A stretch of DNA of 25,035 nt from Fimenecus sp045613585 (GCA_045613585.1 JAZLBG010000114.1:1-25035); one strand, 5' to 3'; numbered from the stretch's first letter, positions 13,662 to 21,573 are shown. Numbers and translations are program-made. The notes: generated by a model not told the origin, from the letters alone.

Positions 13662-15131
13662 ATGAATCCTAAAAAAATTCTAATTCCTAAAAACGAATCA
13701 GATTCATTATTCAATTTGTTTTTTCGCTATTTTGCTCTGTTTAAATTATCCGACGGAAAAATTATAGCAGTAAACAAAAAAACAAGAGAATGGATTTATG
13801 TAAGAAAAAAAGACGTGATTTGCTCAAAATTGAGACAATTGTATTATTCGTTAGAAAATCAAACCGTTTCTAAAAATACGGTCAATACAACTTATGATAT
13901 GATTAAATCCATATCTGATAATTGTAATGATAGCATTGATTTTATTAATATTCTAGGTCAAACAGAAACACAAATAACCTTTAATATTAGTGGCACTGAT
14001 AGTTATGTTTTAATTGACAAAAATTCTGTTAAATTAGAAAAAAAGTCCAAATCAAAATTAATCTTTAACAACATATCTTGTCATCCTATTTATCCAGATA
14101 TAAACAATGTTGACAATAGTAAATATTTCAACTATCTACAAACATTATTCAACGTTGATGAAACTCAACTAATTTTATTTGGTGTTTATATTGTTTCTTT
14201 ATTTATTAAGAACATTAATCACCCATTATTGCTACTTTCAGGAGATTATGGAGCAGCTAAAACAACAACCGCTAAAAAAATCATCAAAATATTGAAGCCA
14301 GACGGGAATTTGACTCAAATGTCTAAAAATATTGACGATGTTGCAGTATTGTTATCAAACGAATATTTAGTTGGTTTCGACAACGTATCAAAAGAAGTGT
14401 TTACAAGAGAGATGGCTGATTTAATTTGTTCCGCTGTAACAGGAAGTACTTACCAAAAAAGAAAGTTGTATACCAATGATGAAATAAGCTCTCTTCATAT
14501 TCATAACTCTATCATAGTAAATGGCTTAGATTTACACTTACCTTACAATGACTTAACGGATAGAAGTATAACGATAAATTTCAAGCGTATTGATGATAAA
14601 AACAGATTAACTGAAAAACAGATTTGGGATGAGTTTTACGAATTGCTACCTAAATTACAAGGTTGTATTTTTTGTGTAATCAGTAAGGCAATGAACACTT
14701 ACAATAACACACATTTAGAAGTGTTGCCGAGACTAGCAGACTTTGCTCAATGGGGATATGCCATAGCAGAAACTATCGAAACTGGATTGGGCAATGAGTT
14801 TCTACAACAGTATTTTGAAAATATTAGAGCATCTTCCATGATAGCAATAGACAACGATTGCTTATTATCAACATTACAAGACTTAATGGCTGAAGTTGAT
14901 TATTGGGAGGGTACCGCAACAGATTTATTAACGACATTGAGGAACATCTATTATACAAAAAACGCTGTCAATATTTTGCCCAAGGGTTTTCCTTTAGCTG
15001 CAAACACATTATCTCGTCGTTTAAATAGTTTAACTGTTGAACTCAAAACAATGGGGTTATCTTTAGCTATAGGTAGAGATTCTAACCGCTATATAAATAT
15101 CACAAAAATTGGAGGAAATACAAATGAGTAA
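13662..15131 (+). CDS. Superfamily-3-like / D5-type P-loop ATPase, likely replication helicase of the element
   Basis: This 489-residue protein has a poorly conserved N-terminal region (about 1-165) and an ATPase core. Walker A is GDYGAAKTT (194-202, K200) and Walker B is EYLVGFDNV (234-242, D240). The NSIIVNGLDLHLPYNDLTDRSI segment (split at about 290-311) corresponds to the sensor/arginine-finger part of virus- and plasmid-type D5/DUF927 helicases. A winged helix is likely at the C-terminus (about 440-485). In satellites and mobilisable elements such proteins unwind the origin after excision. No zinc-finger primase domain is seen, so it may rely on a host primase. ATG 13662 follows an AAAGGATG site. 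It overlaps the next gene by 8 bases. Confidence 0.78.
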   Translation: MNPKKILIPKNESDSLFNLFFRYFALFKLSDGKIIAVNKKTREWIYVRKKDVICSKLRQLYYSLENQTVSKNTVNTTYDMIKSISDNCNDSIDFINILGQTETQITFNISGTDSYVLIDKNSVKLEKKSKSKLIFNNISCHPIYPDINNVDNSKYFNYLQTLFNVDETQLILFGVYIVSLFIKNINHPLLLLSGDYGAAKTTTAKKIIKILKPDGNLTQMSKNIDDVAVLLSNEYLVGFDNVSKEVFTREMADLICSAVTGSTYQKRKLYTNDEISSLHIHNSIIVNGLDLHLPYNDLTDRSITINFKRIDDKNRLTEKQIWDEFYELLPKLQGCIFCVISKAMNTYNNTHLEVLPRLADFAQWGYAIAETIETGLGNEFLQQYFENIRASSMIAIDNDCLLSTLQDLMAEVDYWEGTATDLLTTLRNIYYTKNAVNILPKGFPLAANTLSRRLNSLTVELKTMGLSLAIGRDSNRYINITKIGGNTNE

Positions 15132-15771
15132 TTATTTCACAACAGAAGAGTTGAAAACAAAAAAATTCCCATATAGTAAACAAGCATTTGCTGACGGATA
15201 TGACTTTTCTGAATTAAGTCCAAAATACCAAGAGTTGACAAAGCATTATTATACAAACAGAGAAGATATGCATGAAACATATTGCAGATATAAATCTGCT
15301 GACTATTATATAAAAAATAGATTTTGTCCTGTAAATATACAGTATTCTCCATATACTCTTAGTTGGGGATTTCCTAATTCGGGTGTATTTAATGGAATTA
15401 TTGTTGGTTGCAATCCTACTACAAAAAAATATAGTTCTGAATATATATTGGATGTTTTAATTGCAGAATATTGCATTAAGCACATAAAATTTGACCCTTA
15501 TAAAAATTCAAAGATTTCACAATCAATAATGGATGAATTCGGTACTATTAACAGAAATGTTTTATCAACCTTAACGGGTAAATGGATACAGATAAGTGTA
15601 AAAAATCTTTATCATGATGATAAAATGTATTCTTTCATAAATGAGCTTGTATTCTTTACAGATGAGTCAATGGAGATTTATCTAAAAATGTTCGATTGCA
15701 TGTTTACCTTTAGAAAAAAACGCTTTATTGAAAAAAATAAATCTATATTATTTTATGGAAAGGAGTGTTAA
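15124..15771 (+). CDS. Hypothetical protein, 215 residues, between the ATPase and integrase genes
   Basis: The N-terminus (TTEELKTKKFPYSKQAFADGYDFSEL is spread over about 5-30) resembles a short helical adaptor. The middle is rich in Tyr, Asn and Phe, and the C-terminus is basic (FRKKRFIEKNKS). No recognised family or membrane segment is seen. I chose ATG 15124 because GGAGG lies about 8 bases upstream; a TTG at 15109 would overlap that site. It begins 8 bases inside the ATPase gene and its own end overlaps the integrase ribosome binding site. The fixed position in an ATPase-unknown-integrase operon suggests a role in replication, excision or integration control, as an inference only. Confidence 0.65.
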   Translation: MSNYFTTEELKTKKFPYSKQAFADGYDFSELSPKYQELTKHYYTNREDMHETYCRYKSADYYIKNRFCPVNIQYSPYTLSWGFPNSGVFNGIIVGCNPTTKKYSSEYILDVLIAEYCIKHIKFDPYKNSKISQSIMDEFGTINRNVLSTLTGKWIQISVKNLYHDDKMYSFINELVFFTDESMEIYLKMFDCMFTFRKKRFIEKNKSILFYGKEC

Positions 15772-15773
15772 TT

Positions 15774-16952
15774 TTGGCAAGTATTCAGAAAAAGAAAAAT
15801 TCAAATGGTGGATTTCAATATTATGTATCTTATGAGTTACCCAAATATATCGACGGGAAAAGACGCAAAACGACAAAAACTTTTCCTGTTGGCACGACAT
15901 TAGCAGAAGTTAAACAATTCCTTGCTGAAAAAGAGTTGGAACGTCATAGAGGTGCTCTTGTTAGCACAGATTACAATTTAACTTTTAATGATTATGCTGA
16001 AATATACTTCAGCACTTATACAAATTTTTTAAGTCCCACAACGCTAAAGGGATATAAATCCGCCTATTACAATTCAAAGCCACACGGCATAAAGAATTAT
16101 TTTGGCGAAGCAAAATTACGAAGTATTAAAACACGACACATTCAGGAATATGTAAATGAACTCTGCACTCACATTTCACCGAAGAGTATTAAAAACTACA
16201 TGATGCTACTCAACGTTATTTTTGAATTGGCTGTTCAGGATGGAATTATACAAAATGAAGCTAATCCAATGAAACAGAAAATAAGAAGACCAAAACAAGA
16301 GCGTAAAGAAGTAGAAGCATATAATCTTGAAGAAATGCAAAAAATATTAAAATTAGCTGAAGAAGATGAAAATCCCGATATTAAGTTAGTATTAAATTTG
16401 ACTCTCCTTACGGGTATTCGCAGAGGAGAATTATGTGCGCTACGGTGGAGTGATATTTTTTGGGAAGAGCGTTACATTTTTATTCATGAAACCCGTGTTG
16501 TGGTTGAAGGTGGAGAGGAACATACAAAACCACCTAAAACTAATGCAGGTATAAGAAAAATTTATATTCCTCAACATTTAATAAACATATTAAAAGAATA
16601 TAGGCAAAGATATTTAATGAACAAATTAAAATTTGGTGAAGATTTTGCAGACAAAAACTATGTAGTATCAAAGCCTGATGGGAATCCATTTACACCTCAA
16701 GGCATTTCAAATTGTTATTTACGTTTTATGAGGAGACATCAGGATGAAATACGTTACTTAAAATTTCACGGATTAAGGCATACTTATGCGAGTATTCTTA
16801 TTGAGCAAGGTGAGAACCCCAAGACAGTCCAGCATAATTTAGGACATGCAGATGTTTCGTTAACGCTACAAATATATAGTCATAGTTACGAGTCTGCACA
16901 GAAAAAAGCAGCAGAAACATTAGATTTAACAATTGCAAATATCGTATGTTAA
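15774..16952 (+). CDS. Tyrosine-type site-specific integrase
   Basis: This 392-residue recombinase should insert and excise the element at tRNA-Leu. It has an N-terminal arm-binding segment (about 1-60), an SAM-like core-binding domain (about 65-165) and the catalytic domain (about 180-392). Catalytic residues are visible: R216 in TGIRRGE, a candidate Lys near 255 (KTNAGIRK), H332-x-x-R335 in HGLRHT, H358 in LGHADV and the nucleophile Y368 in QIYSH. I chose TTG 15774 with AGGAG 8 bases upstream, which gives an MASIQKKK start. A GTG at 15765 would overlap the ribosome binding site. The gene lies about 1 kb from attR and reads toward it. Confidence 0.95.
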   Translation: MASIQKKKNSNGGFQYYVSYELPKYIDGKRRKTTKTFPVGTTLAEVKQFLAEKELERHRGALVSTDYNLTFNDYAEIYFSTYTNFLSPTTLKGYKSAYYNSKPHGIKNYFGEAKLRSIKTRHIQEYVNELCTHISPKSIKNYMMLLNVIFELAVQDGIIQNEANPMKQKIRRPKQERKEVEAYNLEEMQKILKLAEEDENPDIKLVLNLTLLTGIRRGELCALRWSDIFWEERYIFIHETRVVVEGGEEHTKPPKTNAGIRKIYIPQHLINILKEYRQRYLMNKLKFGEDFADKNYVVSKPDGNPFTPQGISNCYLRFMRRHQDEIRYLKFHGLRHTYASILIEQGENPKTVQHNLGHADVSLTLQIYSHSYESAQKKAAETLDLTIANIVC

Positions 16953-16958
16953 AAATAA

Positions 16959-16996
16959 CCAACAGATACTTTTGGCGGAGCATCTGTTGGTTTTTT
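16959..16996. terminator. Terminator after the integrase gene, probably bidirectional
   Basis: The stem CCAACAGAT (16959-16967)/ATCTGTTGG (16982-16990) is followed by TTTTTT on the plus strand. On the minus strand the same stem is followed by TTATTTTTAA, so it may also end the convergent gene at 17014-17487. Confidence 0.88.
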
Positions 16997-17013
16997 ACTT
17001 TTAGCAGATGTAT

Positions 17014-17487
17014 TTATTCATCTACTATTTTCATCCATATATCAATACAACTTTCATATAGATTAAAATCCAGTGGGTTTATCTTTGTTATAACATTGTT
17101 TTCAACTATCAAAAGGAAGGGATTGTTTTGTGCGAATTTGTAACTGTTAATATCTTCAACACTCCAATTACAATCATTAGTATTCTCCAACAATTGATTT
17201 TTTACCCTCACGAAATTTTCAGCCCAACAATCTTCAATGTCAAAGACTCTATAACTACCATTAACCAACATATCGACTTTAAATTTGTTTTCTTCTTCTC
17301 TTATAGAAATCAATAATCCTGTTACAATACCCTTAGAGGAATATGGGGTTAAATCCACATTTATGGGTATTTGTTTTTCTATCTGAAGGTCAAACAATAA
17401 TTTGTCTTCATAAAAGGATACAAAATTTTCAACATTACCAAACTTTTCAGAAATAAAATCAATTTCTTTTTTGCTTAAATTATACAT
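17014..17487 (-). CDS. Hypothetical protein, 157 residues, right end of the element
   Basis: This soluble protein has an alternating alpha/beta appearance (KEIDFISEKFGNVENFVSFY near the N-terminus, then LLISIREEENKFKVDMLV). No known family, membrane segment or catalytic motif is recognised. I chose ATG 17487 because GGAGGT lies 6 bases upstream. The same frame is open to 17700, but that extension has no ribosome binding site and its sequence looks non-coding. The gene is convergent with the integrase gene and lies between it and attR, a typical spot for cargo or an accessory immunity or antitoxin gene. No specific role is supported. Confidence 0.6.
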   Translation of the reverse strand: MYNLSKKEIDFISEKFGNVENFVSFYEDKLLFDLQIEKQIPINVDLTPYSSKGIVTGLLISIREEENKFKVDMLVNGSYRVFDIEDCWAENFVRVKNQLLENTNDCNWSVEDINSYKFAQNNPFLLIVENNVITKINPLDFNLYESCIDIWMKIVDE

Positions 17488-17929
17488 AAAGCTACCTCCA
17501 ATAATTAGAAATAAAATATTTTTTAAAAGAATTCTTTTATATTTTTTAAAGTTGTTTTCAACTTCGAAAAGAAGATAACACCAACTAATAAATTTGTCAA
17601 ATCGACTATTCGTCATAATTACTAAAGGGTGTCCTTGGCTTTCGATTGTTTCGTCGGGGTCGATGAGCCGATTTTTGGATATTTTAAATTTAGTTTTCAA
17701 AAAACTTTGTTAAAAATGACAATGGATTTTTCATAAAAAACTTTATTTTATTCCAAATCATTGGTTAAAAAATCGATGAAAATAATCATTGATTTTCACA
17801 AATGGGCATTTTTAGGGAATTAGTTTTGGATTTTTGAGTGATTGTAAAAATATTTATTTTACTTTTCAAAAGTACTTCCTTCCCCAAAAGAAATCCTTGA
17901 TTTTACAGAGCTTTTGAGTTTTTAAGCCC
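17488..17929. other. Gene-free AT-rich right end of the element
   Basis: No convincing gene is seen. The stretch has the palindrome TAAAAGAATTCTTTTA (17524-17539), an AAGTTG-tttt-CAACTT hairpin (17549-17564), repeated ATCATTG words near 17757 and 17786, and a degenerate copy (about 17811-17822) of the GGGAATTAATTCCC element. The repeated words close to attR could be integrase arm-binding or excisionase sites, as an inference only. Confidence 0.4.
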
Positions 17930-17953
17930 TTCAAGTCCCGTCTCTCGCACCAA
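17930..17953 (+). repeat. attR: duplicated 24-bp tRNA-Leu 3' end
   Basis: Identical to 6974-6997. Upstream sequence does not continue the tRNA, so this is an attachment-site remnant rather than a second tRNA gene. It marks the right boundary of the integrated element. Confidence 0.92.
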
Positions 17954-17990
17954 AAGCTCAAATCTTTAGGGATTTGAGCTTTTTCTTTTT
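17953..17990 (+). terminator. Probable original tRNA-Leu terminator, displaced by integration
   Basis: The stem AAAGCTCAAAT (17953-17963)/ATTTGAGCTTT (17972-17982) is followed by a T-rich run. It sits directly after attR just as 6997-7024 sits after attL, so it was most likely the chromosomal terminator of the tRNA before insertion. Confidence 0.85.
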
Positions 17991-18050
17991 CACTATTAAC
18001 TATTCACTCTTCACTAAAAATATATCCCTTATGAACGCTCGGACCTGATA

Positions 18051-18084
18051 TGGAGTTTATACACTTGTATAAACTCCATTTTTT
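18051..18084 (+). terminator. Isolated strong terminator hairpin upstream of the WYL operon
   Basis: The 12-bp stem TGGAGTTTATAC (18051-18062)/GTATAAACTCCA (18067-18078), with loop ACTT, is followed by TTTTTT. No gene precedes it on the plus strand within the preceding 100 bases. It insulates the downstream operon, or is left from a lost gene or an unannotated small transcript. Confidence 0.8.
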
Positions 18085-18097
18085 ATCTTTGATTTTT

Positions 18098-18215
18098 ACA
18101 ATGAATATTTCCAATGCAAAATCACATACAAAAAATTAAAATAATAGTGACAAAGTGTCATTTTTGTGCTAACATTGAGACATACCCACATTCTGTCCAA
18201 GTAACTTAATATAAT
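18098..18215 (+). promoter_or_regulatory. Promoter/operator region of the WYL operon
   Basis: Three elements are seen. First, a 28-base block (18098-18125) that recurs at 21627-21654 with 25 identities. Second, the inverted repeat TGACA-AAG-TGTCA (18148-18160), a good dimer operator. Third, a -10 TATAAT (18210-18215) without a recognisable -35. The poor -35 and upstream repeats suggest activator control or tight repression, fitting a WYL regulator that controls its own operon. Confidence 0.55.
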
Positions 18216-18246
18216 ACACTTAAATTTTGGGGCAAGGAGATACATT

Positions 18247-19233
18247 ATGTCATTAAATTTTGATACTTCTGACGGTAAGAGCTTTCGTCTGCTTACAATT
18301 TACGAAAAACTTCTTAAAGGTGGCGAGATAAATAAAAAATCTCTTGCCGATGAGTTTGGCGTAAGTCCAAAAAGTATTCAACGTGATATTGAAGACTTAA
18401 GAGCATATATAGCCGAAAAACATTATTCTGATATTGATTCCACAATTGAATATGACCGTCAGAAAAACTGCTACAAATTAGTTAAGCTTGAACGGGAATG
18501 GTTTACACCTGACGAAGTGTTTGCAATATCAAAAGTACTTTTTGACAGTCGTTCATTCAGTAAAACCGAAATGCTCGTAATTTCTAACAAATTAATGTCA
18601 CAGACCTTACCTGAAACCGCGTGGAAAATCAAAAAACTTCTCAATAGCGATACTCAAAATTACATTCAGCCACTTCACGGGCAAGATATTATTGCAAATG
18701 TATGGAAGCTTACCGAATATATAAACAATCACAATAAAATTACATTTACTTATACAAAGCAGGATTTATCTGTTTCAGAACGAATCGTAAACCCAATTGC
18801 TATTATGTTTTCGGAACACTATTTTTATCTTGCTGCTATAGATTGTAACGATACAAAGGATTATCCGAAAACTTTTCGCATTGACCGTATAGAAAATATT
18901 GCTGATACAGGTGAGAAATTCAGTGTTCCATACTCAAAGCATTTCAGTGATGGTGATTATAAAAACAAGGTTCAGTTTATGTATCCGGGCAATAATTTTA
19001 CTGTCCGTTTCAAATTCAACGGAGATAGCCTTGAAGCAGTGTTAGACCGTCTGCCTACCGCTAGAGTTATAAGAAAATATGCGGACGGAGCTATAATTGA
19101 CGCTGAGATCTATGGCGAAGGTGTCAAACGTTGGATGCTTTCACAAAAAGATGGCTTGGAAGTCCTTTCACCACGATGGTTCCGAGAAGAAATCAAATCC
19201 GAAATTCAAAAAATGGCAGATAAATATAATTAA
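18247..19233 (+). CDS. WYL domain-containing transcriptional regulator
   Basis: This 328-residue regulator has an N-terminal winged helix (about 10-55; KSLADEFGVSPKSIQRDIEDL reads DNA, split over 31-51). The WYL ligand-sensing domain spans about 150-225, where the signature appears as HYFYLAAID (191-199) with Phe instead of Trp. A WCX-type C-terminal extension covers about 235-325. WYL proteins sense nucleic acids or nucleotides, and several (BrxR, CapW types) control phage-defence operons. ATG 18247 follows GCAAGGAGA. The next two genes follow after 13 and 2 bases, so this looks like a self-regulated operon. The 5-3-5 inverted repeat at 18148-18160 is a candidate binding site. Confidence 0.92.
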   Translation: MSLNFDTSDGKSFRLLTIYEKLLKGGEINKKSLADEFGVSPKSIQRDIEDLRAYIAEKHYSDIDSTIEYDRQKNCYKLVKLEREWFTPDEVFAISKVLFDSRSFSKTEMLVISNKLMSQTLPETAWKIKKLLNSDTQNYIQPLHGQDIIANVWKLTEYINNHNKITFTYTKQDLSVSERIVNPIAIMFSEHYFYLAAIDCNDTKDYPKTFRIDRIENIADTGEKFSVPYSKHFSDGDYKNKVQFMYPGNNFTVRFKFNGDSLEAVLDRLPTARVIRKYADGAIIDAEIYGEGVKRWMLSQKDGLEVLSPRWFREEIKSEIQKMADKYN

Positions 19234-19246
19234 AAGAGGGGTTAAA

Positions 19247-19543
19247 ATGAACGAAGCAGACAACAAAGCAACTTATTTAAAAGCAGAAGCAAAAAAGGAA
19301 ACCAAAGAAGAGTTGCCACAGTTAAAAGAAAAATTTAATTATCTCAAAGAATATCTTGACTGTCTTATAAATAATGAAGATTATTCAGAACGCTTTTTCA
19401 AAGAAAAGCTTGATAAAATATGTCTTCAAATCAACACCATTCAGGGTAATCCAGATACTCTTGAAAAAGAAGCAGAATTAAAAGCGCTCGAATTGAAAAA
19501 ATCTGCTCTTGAAGAGATGCTTTTAGAAATAAAGGAGAAATAA
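19247..19543 (+). CDS. Small coiled-coil protein, 98 residues
   Basis: This highly charged, Lys/Glu/Leu-rich protein is predicted by eye to be almost entirely helical. Heptad-like Leu spacing is seen in LPQLKEKFNYLKEYLDCL (about 24-41) and in the C-terminal KALELKKSALEEMLLEIKEK (79-98). No catalytic motif is recognised. ATG 19247 has AGAGGGG about 5 bases upstream; the same frame is open further 5' but lies inside the WYL gene. The gene sits 13 bases after the WYL stop and 2 bases before the 655-residue gene, so it is likely a partner, chaperone or immunity factor of the large protein. This role is inferred only from position. Confidence 0.75.
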   Translation: MNEADNKATYLKAEAKKETKEELPQLKEKFNYLKEYLDCLINNEDYSERFFKEKLDKICLQINTIQGNPDTLEKEAELKALELKKSALEEMLLEIKEK

Positions 19544-19545
19544 AA

Positions 19546-21513
19546 ATGAAAAAGAAAATTTTAGAGGAATTTATTTATCAACTATCAAAAACCACTAAAG
19601 AGGATATTATAAATCCTCAGAAAATGCTAGCATGGTCCGTTCCTGTTGTTGGCTTTTCTTATTGCAAGACTTTGCCTCATAAATTTGTTGCTGGATTTTG
19701 TAAAAAGAGTTTCTTTAAAGAAACGGAAAGAGCTATTGTATGCGTTTTGGCAGATTGGAAAGAAGTGCCTGAAGGGATTGTTCTTACAAATCAAGCAATA
19801 TATGTAGATTCACCAAAAAACACAGATAAATGTTTTAGTATAAGATATGAGGATGTTTCTCGACTTGGTTATTACAGAAATCCATCTTTCTTAAGAATTG
19901 AAACTCAAAATAAAACATATACTATTGATTCTAAACTTTGGAATAAGAAGTTTTTGTATAATGTATTACAATTTGCTACAAATCTTAATAATTTTGCAGA
20001 AGATGATGAGGACAAAATTTTAGCAATTCAATTGAAAAATAATGAGAATGAGACGATTTCAAACTATATAGCAGGTTTAACATATAGTAATATTAGTAAT
20101 GCAAGTTCTATGTATTTTGATGATAAAATCGTAACGCCAAGAGGTCATGGCTTTGCAGCAGAACACGCAAATCATTTGGCTGACATATATGCAGGGAAAA
20201 AAGCAACTATAGTTGGCGATGATAATGCGAAAAATGGTGCAGATAGAATTGTTGATGGAGTGAGCATACAAACGAAATATTGTAGAAGTGGCTCAGACTG
20301 TGTTAGTGAATGCTTTGAAGGCGGAAAATTCCGTTACTGGAACAGTGATGGAACTCCTATGCAGGTTGAGGTTCCAAAAGATATGTATGATGCTGCAGTC
20401 AAGGCTATGGAAAATCGCATATCAAAAGGTGAAGTAGAAGGAGTTACAGACCCAGCAGAAGCTAAAAATATTATTAGAAAAGGGCATTTTACATATGCAC
20501 AGGTAAAAAATATAGCTAAAGCAGGTACTGTTGAATCAATTCTTTATGATGCAGCTTCAGGCGCAATTATTGCGAGAAATACCATTGGTATAACTGCTAC
20601 TATAACATTTGCACTTTCCATATGGAAAGGAGAAAAATTTGATATCGCAATTAAGAATGCTACTATTAAAGGCTTGGAATCAGGCGGGTTATCTTTTGTA
20701 ACAGCTGTTCTGGCAGGGCAATTAAGTAAGGCGGGACTTAATAGTTTGCTTGTAGGTAGCTCTGAAGCAGTTGTAAAACTTTTAGGGCCAAAGGCTTCAG
20801 CAATCATTATAAATGCTTTGAGAAGTGGCTCGAATATTTATGGTGCAGCAGCAATGAAGAGCTTAGCAAAACTTTTAAGGAATAATGGTATAACTGCTGT
20901 TGTATCGTTTACCGTTTTATCATTAGGTGATGTAGTTAATATTTTTAGAGGCAGAATTTCAGGAAAACAATTGTTTAAGAATTTGACCAATACTGGCGTT
21001 TCAATTGCCGGAGGAACAGGCGGCTGGATTGGTGGTGCAGCTTTAGGTGCAAAAGCAGGAGCAGCAATAGGGACTTTGATTGTGCCAGGGGCAGGAACAG
21101 CTGCGGGCGCATCTATTGGCGGCACTATAGGTGGATTAGTTGGCTCTTTGGGTGGAGGTACGGCTGCCGGAAAAGTTTCAAGCAAAATTTTGAACACCTT
21201 TATTGAAGAAGATGCTGACAGAATGGTAAAAATTATTCAAGAAGTATTCACTTCCTTGTCGGAAGAATATTTGATAAATGCTAAAGAAGCTGACGATATT
21301 ACTTTCGCATTGCAGAAAATTTTAAGTGGAAATCTCTTGAAGGAAATGCACGCAAGTAAAAATTCTAAACAATTTGCAAGAGATTTATTAGTTGGCTTAT
21401 TTAAGGATGCAGTACATAACCGACAACATATCATGGTGCCTTCAGTGGAAGAATTTCAAAAGAGTTTAAAGATTGTTTTAGAAGAAATTGCTGATAAGGA
21501 AAATGAAAGTTAA
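19546..21513 (+). CDS. Large multidomain protein: PH-like region, possible PD-(D/E)xK-like motifs, glycine zipper
   Basis: This 655-residue protein belongs to a recurrent but unnamed bacterial family, as far as I can judge. Residues 60-150 look like a PH-like fold (GIVLTNQAIYVDSP, FSIRYEDVSRLGYY, TYTIDSKLW). Residues 195-275 hold RGHGFAAEHANH with E206, then NGADRIVDG with D233 and IQTKYC with Q242-x-K244. This E-D-QxK spacing recalls restriction-endonuclease-fold nucleases that use QxK in place of ExK. Residues 340-470 contain amphipathic to hydrophobic helices. Residues 487-545 form a Gly/Ala zipper (GGTGGWIGGAALGAKAGAA, then GASIGGTIGGLVGSLGGG) typical of membrane-inserting or pore-forming segments. 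The C-terminus is helical and acidic. A toxin or defence effector is plausible, but none of this is proven. ATG 19546 has AAAGGAG 8 bases upstream. Confidence 0.72.
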   Translation: MKKKILEEFIYQLSKTTKEDIINPQKMLAWSVPVVGFSYCKTLPHKFVAGFCKKSFFKETERAIVCVLADWKEVPEGIVLTNQAIYVDSPKNTDKCFSIRYEDVSRLGYYRNPSFLRIETQNKTYTIDSKLWNKKFLYNVLQFATNLNNFAEDDEDKILAIQLKNNENETISNYIAGLTYSNISNASSMYFDDKIVTPRGHGFAAEHANHLADIYAGKKATIVGDDNAKNGADRIVDGVSIQTKYCRSGSDCVSECFEGGKFRYWNSDGTPMQVEVPKDMYDAAVKAMENRISKGEVEGVTDPAEAKNIIRKGHFTYAQVKNIAKAGTVESILYDAASGAIIARNTIGITATITFALSIWKGEKFDIAIKNATIKGLESGGLSFVTAVLAGQLSKAGLNSLLVGSSEAVVKLLGPKASAIIINALRSGSNIYGAAAMKSLAKLLRNNGITAVVSFTVLSLGDVVNIFRGRISGKQLFKNLTNTGVSIAGGTGGWIGGAALGAKAGAAIGTLIVPGAGTAAGASIGGTIGGLVGSLGGGTAAGKVSSKILNTFIEEDADRMVKIIQEVFTSLSEEYLINAKEADDITFALQKILSGNLLKEMHASKNSKQFARDLLVGLFKDAVHNRQHIMVPSVEEFQKSLKIVLEEIADKENES

Positions 21514-21573
21514 GCATAGTTTTTCTTTGTATCTTTTAATCATTCCACAATTTGTCCATGTGAATGAGTATAA

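Larger units (their letters stand above)
6974..17953 (+). mobile_element. ~11-kb tRNA-Leu integrated element carrying a restriction-modification system
   Basis: The element is bounded by identical 24-bp direct repeats at 6974-6997 and 17930-17953. It carries a tyrosine integrase near its right end, a superfamily-3-like ATPase likely to serve replication, and a Mor-like regulator. It also carries DUF3846 and DUF1643 proteins, several small unknown proteins, and a type II R-M system with two C5 methyltransferases. There is no relaxase, type IV secretion, capsid, terminase or tail gene. It therefore resembles an integrative mobilisable element or phage-satellite-like island that depends on a helper or excises passively. 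Each end keeps a terminator: its own hairpin at 6997-7024 now follows the tRNA, and the probable original chromosomal tRNA terminator lies just past attR (17953-17990). Confidence 0.9.

Noticed and set aside
15109..15123. Earlier non-ATG starts for several element genes (10986, 11616, 11894, 15109, 15765)
   Set aside because: In each case the strong ribosome binding site of the downstream start would lie inside the coding region, so the downstream start was chosen.
17488..17700. Upstream extension of the 157-residue gene giving a 228-residue frame
   Set aside because: No ribosome binding site at the upstream start. A perfect GGAGGT lies 6 bases before ATG 17487, and the extra segment contains palindromes and AT-rich non-coding-looking sequence.
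17930..17953. Second tRNA gene
   Set aside because: Only the last 24 bases of the tRNA are present; no D arm, anticodon arm or 5' acceptor strand. It is an attachment-site copy.
20544..21434. Several minus-strand frames inside the 655-residue gene
   Set aside because: They are Ala/Pro-rich mirror images of the Gly/Ala zipper and have no ribosome binding sites.
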